Positions 16,611 through 21,790 of a DNA stretch of 21,790 nt are shown here, piece after piece. The notes under the pieces were generated by a model. That model was not told the DNA's origin. It ran no database searches and worked only from the letters and a program-made list of their open reading frames with translations. The first letter of the stretch is position 1. Each line of letters starts with the position of its first letter. Location: NCBI GenBank assembly GCA_003533095.1, contig DOEL01000050.1:1-21790 (forward strand). The letters are read 5' to 3'. A program made the position numbers and the translations under genes. Source of the stretch: Methylophilaceae bacterium. Its GTDB lineage: Bacteria; Pseudomonadota; Gammaproteobacteria; Burkholderiales; Methylophilaceae.

Positions 16611-17918
16611 TTGCAAGATATCCGTTGGAATACTTTTTGGGTTTTATTATTTATATCTTTTTTATCTCTCATTGTTTGGGGATTTAAAAGCATAGAAGTC
16701 GCTTTATTCTTTTTTATTTCATGCTTAATCCTTTATTTTCTTTCTCATGTCTACTGGATTTATCGTCTCAACAAATGGCTGAAAAGTCCAAATTTATCAA
16801 CCATTCCTAATGGATCAGGTATCTGGGAAGAAATTTTTGCGACACTTTACCGAGAGTATAGAAAACAAAAAAAGAGTAAATCTGAACTCACGACGACGTT
16901 GGGCAGATTTATGACAGCTGCAGAGGCTATTCCTGATGGCATTATTGCATTGAATCAGAATAATGAAATTGAATGGTGCAACAAACCCTCAGAAAAAATG
17001 CTTGGTATCCATCTAGCGAAAGATATCAATCAACCCATTAATTACTTATTGCGTGAAACAACTTTTACTGAATACCTCAATGAAAACAAATATGAGGGTA
17101 CGCTTAAATTAATCTCTTGGCGAAATACAGGCAGATCATTTGAAATACTTCTAGTTCCTTTTGGTATAAGTCAAAAACTGCTTATCTGTAGAGACATTAC
17201 ACAAATTGAAAAAAATGATTCTATTAAGCGTGATTTTATTGCGAACGTTTCACATGAGTTAAAAACACCACTCACTGTGATCGTTGGATTCTTAGAAACA
17301 CTCTCTGATATGAAAAATGAATTCAATACAAAAACACGTCCATATCTTCAAATGATGCTTGAGCAGTCAGATCGAATGAAAAAATTAGTTGAAGATCTAC
17401 TTCAACTTTCATCTATAGAATCTAATGCGGCACCTGCAGAAAAAAAAGAAATAGATATGACTCATCTCTTTAAAAACTTAAAAAAAGATTCCGACTTAAT
17501 CTCAGGAAAATTGCATAAAATTAATTTGTCCATTAATAAAAACATTGCTTTATTAGGATATGAAAAAGAAATTTATAGCGCCTTTTTAAACCTTGTAAGT
17601 AATGCGATACGTTACACCAAGGAAGGAGGCTCTATTGACGTAATATGGGATATTAAAGATCAAAAACCTTTTTTTGAAGTACAAGATTCGGGTATAGGTA
17701 TTGAAGAAAAATTAATTCCAAGACTTACAGAACGTTTCTTCAGGATTGATGCCGATCGAAGCAGAAATACGGGTGGAACTGGATTAGGATTATCTATTGT
17801 GAAACATGTATGTATTCGGCATCAAGCTCAAATAGATATCACCAGCCAAATTGGCAAAGGTAGTCAATTTAAAATAACTTTTCCTCAAGAGAGATTGCTT
17901 CTCAAAAAAAATAAATGA
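16611..17918 (+). CDS. phoR: Phosphate regulon sensor histidine kinase PhoR
   Basis: This 435-residue inner-membrane kinase phosphorylates PhoB when phosphate is scarce. Two closely spaced transmembrane segments (about 8-24 and 28-50) leave almost no periplasmic loop, as in PhoR. A PAS-like domain spans about 98-200. The H-box SHELKTP has His215; the ATP-binding domain has the N box around N327-N331, DSGIGI at 359-364, ERFFR at 374-378 and GGTGLGLS at 388-395. Length fits PhoR. The start appears to be TTG, since no ATG lies in frame upstream after phoB. It ends with an ATGA overlap to the next gene. No pst or phoU gene follows within the window. Confidence 0.93.
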   Translation: MQDIRWNTFWVLLFISFLSLIVWGFKSIEVALFFFISCLILYFLSHVYWIYRLNKWLKSPNLSTIPNGSGIWEEIFATLYREYRKQKKSKSELTTTLGRFMTAAEAIPDGIIALNQNNEIEWCNKPSEKMLGIHLAKDINQPINYLLRETTFTEYLNENKYEGTLKLISWRNTGRSFEILLVPFGISQKLLICRDITQIEKNDSIKRDFIANVSHELKTPLTVIVGFLETLSDMKNEFNTKTRPYLQMMLEQSDRMKKLVEDLLQLSSIESNAAPAEKKEIDMTHLFKNLKKDSDLISGKLHKINLSINKNIALLGYEKEIYSAFLNLVSNAIRYTKEGGSIDVIWDIKDQKPFFEVQDSGIGIEEKLIPRLTERFFRIDADRSRNTGGTGLGLSIVKHVCIRHQAQIDITSQIGKGSQFKITFPQERLLLKKNK

Positions 17919-18628
17919 AAAATAATAAATTTTATTATGTGTTTTTTTGTTTGTTATTCTTAGTTTATTTCCCATTTCAATCTTTGAATGCTAAGGAAAT
18001 TGTGGAACCAGATAGACAATCGGGGAATCAACTTGGTAAAACTGATTTTGACCGTATGGCCGATCATGAGATAAGAGAAAACATCCAAAGCTTACGAATA
18101 CTCATGATTAAACTCTATAAAAGAAATCCTTCTGAGCTGAAGAAAAGTACTTCAGATGATGCAGAAAAAATGGTGAATTGGGTATTTAATGGTAATCATA
18201 ATTGGAATTTTGAAGCTATTAATAACCTTCAAGGCACAGATGCAATTTATCTTGCCTTTAATGAAGAATATAAAGGTGATCGCGTCCTCCCTTTTATTGT
18301 AGGTATTTATACAATGCTCATCAAAGCACATGGAGGAAAAAAAGAATTTTACTTATTTGATTCGGTTGATCCTCAGCTTTTATACAATGCATCTCGAAAT
18401 ATTGAAACCGCTGTATGGAAACTTTCTAATGCAAAAGATGGAACTGGCAAACCTTTTTTACTTGCGAATGAATTAAACGAAAAAGAAAATAACCTATCTT
18501 TTGAAAGAGAGTTTGGAAAAATTATTGGTAGAACTGATTTTCTTGCTTTTACGCTTTCAGAAAAAATGGAGCGAGGCATTACAAGAGTTATCCAAAATTT
18601 AGCAACGGGGCTATTTATACCTATTTAG
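17915..18628 (+). CDS. Exported protein of unknown function coupled to phoR
   Basis: I cannot name this 237-residue protein. A signal peptide covers about residues 1-26 (cleavage after LNA); no lipobox is seen, so it is probably soluble in the periplasm. The mature part looks mostly helical. Notable segments are ENIQSLRILMIKLYKRNPSE near the start, WNFEAINNLQGTDAIYLAFN and YKGDRVLPFIVGIYTMLIKA in the middle, and YNASRNIETAVWKLSNAKDG. From memory, similar proteins occur as hypotheticals in other betaproteobacteria. Its start overlaps the phoR stop as ATGA, so it is translationally coupled to the phosphate sensor and probably under the same Pho box. The stop is 4 nt from the convergent oxidase gene. 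Confidence 0.85.
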   Translation: MKNNKFYYVFFCLLFLVYFPFQSLNAKEIVEPDRQSGNQLGKTDFDRMADHEIRENIQSLRILMIKLYKRNPSELKKSTSDDAEKMVNWVFNGNHNWNFEAINNLQGTDAIYLAFNEEYKGDRVLPFIVGIYTMLIKAHGGKKEFYLFDSVDPQLLYNASRNIETAVWKLSNAKDGTGKPFLLANELNEKENNLSFEREFGKIIGRTDFLAFTLSEKMERGITRVIQNLATGLFIPI

Positions 18629-18632
18629 AAAA

Positions 18633-21600
18633 CTATAAAAGTATTTTTTCAATACCGCCTTTAGTTGAGCTTTCTACATAGTTTTGCATCCAATTAGCCC
18701 CTAATAGATTCTTGGCTAATTCAACCACTATGTAATCTGCTGTCGTATTTGTATCTTCCCCATAACGAGCCAACCCTTGCAAGCATGAAGGGCATGAAGT
18801 AAGAATTTTGACTTCGCCTACTGATCCCGTTTGATCAACACCCATCATCTGAATACCTTTTTCAATCTCTTCTTGTTTTCTCTTTTTTACTTGCGTTGCA
18901 ATATCTGGCCTTCCAACAGCAAAAGTTCCAGACTCACCACAGCAGCGATCATTCAAAGGAATATCTGTATTCATTAATGCATTGGTAACTTTATTAGGTG
19001 CATATGTTTTCATGGGGCTATGACAAGGATCATGGTACATATATCTAGTACCGGATACACCTTCCATCTTAATTCCTTTTTCCATGAGGTATTCATGAAT
19101 ATCTAGCAATCTACAACCAGGAAATATTTTTTCAAATTCATATTTTTGTAATTGGTCCATGCAAGTTCCACAGGATACAATCACTGTTTTAATATCCAAA
19201 TAATTAAGCGTATTCGCTACCCTATGAAATTGCACACGATTATCAGATGTTATTTTCTGACCTTTATCATGATTACCAGATGATGTCTGTGGGTAGCCAC
19301 AACATAAATAGCCTGGTGGAAGAACGGTAATAGCTCCAACCTCATACAACATTGCTTGAGTCGCTAAACCTACTTGAGAGAAAAGTCTTTCAGAGCCACA
19401 TCCAGGGAAATAGAACACCGCATCTGAGTCTTCATTAATTTTTTGTAGGTTCCGAATTACAGGAACAACTTTATCATCTTCAATACCAAGAAGTGCTCTT
19501 GATGTTTTTGTAGGCATATTTTTGGGCATAGGCCTATTTAAAAAATGCACTATCTGTGACTTAATCGGCGCTTTACCAATCGTTGAGGGTGGATTATTTT
19601 TAAATAAATTTATAGCGCCAAGTTTTTTCAATAGATTGTGTCCGGCTTGTTGAGCTTTATATCCAAAGTCAACCATTAGAGTTCTCATGATTTTAATGGT
19701 GATCGGATCTTTCATATTTAGGTAGCTCATAGCTAATGCGGTACCTGGACTAAAATGACGCTTGCCTTGTTCTCTTAAAAAGTTTCTCATGGCAATTGAA
19801 ACATCACCAAAATCAATATCCACAGGACAAGGATTTAAGCATTTATGACAGACTGTGCAGTGATCAGCAACATCATTGAACTCATCAAAATGTTTAATGG
19901 ATATACCACGCCTTGTTTGCTCTTCATACAGAAATGCTTCAATCAGAAGTGATGTTGCTAAGATTTTATTTCTTGGGCTATAAAGTAAATTGGAACGTGG
20001 TACATGTGTAGTGCAAACAGGCTTACACTTTCCACATCGTAAACAATCGCTGATTGAATCTGCTATTTCTCCGATAGCAGATTGTTCCATAATAATTGAC
20101 TCTTGTTCTAAGAGGCCAAAACTTGGCGTATAAGCATTTTCTAAACCAGAACCTGAAAGTAGTTTGCCCTTATTAAAATGTCCAAAAGGATCTACTTTAT
20201 TTTTATATTTTTCAAATGCTTCAATGGTACTCTCATCTAAAAATTCCATTTTAGTAATTCCAATGCCATGCTCACCAGATATGACACCATTAAGACTTCT
20301 GGCTAAAGCCATGACTCTAGCTACTGCTTCGTGAGCCTCTTGCATCATTTGGTAGTCATCTGAATTGACTGGAATATTGGTATGAACATTACCGTCTCCA
20401 GCATGCATATGAAGAGCTATAAACACCCTACTCTTTAAAGTATTTTTATGTATTTGATCTAATTTAAGCAAGAAGCTTTGATATTCTCTTCCGCTAAAAA
20501 TCTCATGAAGCGGTGCTTTAAGTTCTTTCTTCCATGAAATTCTCAGCTCATAAGATTGAAGCGCTCTAAATATATTTTCATATTTATATTCAATATCAGC
20601 ATGTCTCTCAAGAAGACTTGAAAGTGGGGAATCCAAATTATCAAGCATTTGGCCCCATTTTTCTCTTAATCTATGAATCAAATCGATACTCATTCTTTGC
20701 TTAACTTGATTAAGCTCTGGATCTGAATTTAAACCTTCCTCTTCATAAATAAACTTATCGTGCTCAATAAAAGTTTCTAAGTCATCTAAAAGTTTTAATT
20801 TATTTCTGATTGAAAGTTCAATATTAATTCTTTCAATACCATCAGAATATTCACCAAGCTTTGGAAGTGGAATAACGACATCTTCATTTATCTTGAACGC
20901 ATTAGTATGTTTTGCAATAGCTGCTGTTCTTGCACGATCAAGCCAGAAACGTTTTCTTGCTTCTGCTGATACCGCTATAAAACCTTCGCCATCTCTTGAG
21001 TTAGCTATCTGGACAATTTGAGAAGCCATTAAACCTACAGCATCCTCATCGTCACTTGCAATATCAGCAATCAAAACCATACGAGGACGTTCTTGTCTTG
21101 CCGCTTTGGTGCTATATCCAACAGCTTTGATATAGCGCTCATCCATATGCTCAAGACCCGCTAAAAGAGTGTTATCAGATTGATCTAAATAATCTTTAAT
21201 TTCAACAATTGCCGGAACCGCATGAGATACATTTCCAAAAAATTCTAAACAAACAGTTCGTATGTATTTAGGCATTTTATGAAGGATAAAAGTACCAGAT
21301 GTAATAAGACCATCACATCCTTCTTTTTGAATACCTGGAAGCCCACTCAAAAATTTATCAGTAACATCTTTACCTAATCCAATTTTTCTAAAACTACTTC
21401 CCGGAATTTCTAGTATCTCTGGCTCATTTATTAAGTCTTTTGCATTGGGTTTGTAACGACTAATTTTGAAGCGTACTAAATCTACATCGTGAATTTTGCC
21501 AAGATTATGATCCAATCTTTCAATCTCAATCCAATTTCCATCAGGATCAACCATCTTCCAAGAAGCTAAATTATCTAAAGCTGTTCCCCAAAGTACGGCT

Positions 21601-21790
21601 TTTTTACCACCGGCGTTCATCGCAATATTACCGCCAATACAGCATGCGTCAGCAGACGTGGGGTCGCACGCAAATTCGAGACCATTATTAGTGGCTATCT
21701 CCATAGCGCGTCTTGTAACGACTCCTGCACCACATTTCACAACAGGAACTCGCTCACTAACACCAGGTAAATTTTGATATTCGACGTTAC
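18633..21790 (-). CDS. Large FAD-binding oxidoreductase with Fe-S and CCG domains (5' end outside window)
   Basis: The reading frame stays open to the window edge, 16 codons beyond the GTG at 21740, so the N-terminus is missing. Numbering here starts at that GTG. The remaining part of the FAD-binding (PCMH-type) domain is at about 1-160 ([17 protein letters not shown]), and an FAD-oxidase C-terminal type domain at about 170-530 with HAGDGNVH at 446-453 and SGEHGIG at 488-494. Next is a two-cluster ferredoxin module: C566, C569, C572, C576 and C628, C631, C634, C638. Last are two CCG (heterodisulfide reductase-like) domains with CCG at 813-815 and 933-935 plus C857/C860 and C983/C986. This layout matches the DUF3683/GlcD-like proteins of betaproteobacteria, likely a D-2-hydroxyacid (D-lactate-like) dehydrogenase passing electrons to quinone; the substrate is not known. 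Confidence 0.9.
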   Translation of the reverse strand, partial: NVEYQNLPGVSERVPVVKCGAGVVTRRAMEIATNNGLEFACDPTSADACCIGGNIAMNAGGKKAVLWGTALDNLASWKMVDPDGNWIEIERLDHNLGKIHDVDLVRFKISRYKPNAKDLINEPEILEIPGSSFRKIGLGKDVTDKFLSGLPGIQKEGCDGLITSGTFILHKMPKYIRTVCLEFFGNVSHAVPAIVEIKDYLDQSDNTLLAGLEHMDERYIKAVGYSTKAARQERPRMVLIADIASDDEDAVGLMASQIVQIANSRDGEGFIAVSAEARKRFWLDRARTAAIAKHTNAFKINEDVVIPLPKLGEYSDGIERINIELSIRNKLKLLDDLETFIEHDKFIYEEEGLNSDPELNQVKQRMSIDLIHRLREKWGQMLDNLDSPLSSLLERHADIEYKYENIFRALQSYELRISWKKELKAPLHEIFSGREYQSFLLKLDQIHKNTLKSRVFIALHMHAGDGNVHTNIPVNSDDYQMMQEAHEAVARVMALARSLNGVISGEHGIGITKMEFLDESTIEAFEKYKNKVDPFGHFNKGKLLSGSGLENAYTPSFGLLEQESIIMEQSAIGEIADSISDCLRCGKCKPVCTTHVPRSNLLYSPRNKILATSLLIEAFLYEEQTRRGISIKHFDEFNDVADHCTVCHKCLNPCPVDIDFGDVSIAMRNFLREQGKRHFSPGTALAMSYLNMKDPITIKIMRTLMVDFGYKAQQAGHNLLKKLGAINLFKNNPPSTIGKAPIKSQIVHFLNRPMPKNMPTKTSRALLGIEDDKVVPVIRNLQKINEDSDAVFYFPGCGSERLFSQVGLATQAMLYEVGAITVLPPGYLCCGYPQTSSGNHDKGQKITSDNRVQFHRVANTLNYLDIKTVIVSCGTCMDQLQKYEFEKIFPGCRLLDIHEYLMEKGIKMEGVSGTRYMYHDPCHSPMKTYAPNKVTNALMNTDIPLNDRCCGESGTFAVGRPDIATQVKKRKQEEIEKGIQMMGVDQTGSVGEVKILTSCPSCLQGLARYGEDTNTTADYIVVELAKNLLGANWMQNYVESSTKGGIEKILL

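Noticed and set aside
21738..21740. GTG at 21740 as true start of the large oxidoreductase
   Set aside because: The frame remains open to position 21790 and the upstream codons encode sequence ([11 protein letters not shown]) that fits the FAD-binding domain, so the gene continues past the window edge.

Overview
The window is a compact, AT-rich piece of bacterial chromosome that fits a streamlined betaproteobacterium. My best guess is the order Nitrosomonadales, family Methylophilaceae (OM43 / Methylopumilus-like methylotrophs). That placement rests on gene content and order (rplU-rpmA-obgE beside ispB, coaE-zapD-yacG, a Nudix/ThiE-like fusion, a Csd6-type L,D-transpeptidase with a TPR partner, and a very large flavin/Fe-S oxidase), not on a database search. 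I see no phage, insertion sequence, CRISPR array, tRNA or rRNA. No stretch above 300 bases lacks a gene.

Layout. 1-1764 (minus): obgE, rpmA and rplU, driven by a clear promoter, with an intrinsic terminator between rpmA and obgE. 1861-2829 (plus): ispB. 2826-3176 (minus): an unknown 116-residue protein. 3275-5278 (plus): coaE, zapD, yacG and a periplasmic PCu(A)C-type copper chaperone. 5281-8805 (minus): cysS, argJ and a Nudix-ThiE/TenI fusion, packed with 3-nt gaps. 8931-13055 (plus): an envelope cluster of an exported TPR protein, an exported Csd6-like YkuD enzyme, ppiA, ppiB and lpxH. 13052-15716 (minus): an OFA-family MFS transporter, ribH and nusB. 15858-18628 (plus): phoB, phoR and an exported protein of unknown function, preceded by a triple Pho half-box. 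18633-21790 (minus): a large FAD/Fe-S/CCG-domain oxidoreductase whose 5' end lies outside the window.

How the genes fit together. Most are housekeeping: ribosome and ribosome assembly, quinone side chain, CoA, arginine, riboflavin, cysteinyl-tRNA and lipid A. Three parts deserve attention. First, the TPR and YkuD proteins appear to carry the same C-terminal NTF2-like domain, which suggests a two-protein peptidoglycan-trimming unit. Second, the OFA transporter seems to have its small membrane subunit fused to its C-terminus. Third, the phosphate two-component system is led by three TGTCAT repeats at 11-bp spacing and is translationally coupled to an unknown secreted protein rather than followed by pst/phoU genes.

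The sequence is tightly compressed. All four convergent gene pairs meet within 4 nt of each other, two of them sharing one CTAA tetranucleotide for both stop codons. Several genes start at GTG or TTG. I did not find a clearly new defence or mobile system here; the most novel-looking pieces are the unknown proteins at 2826-3176 and 17915-18628 and the domain arrangements above.
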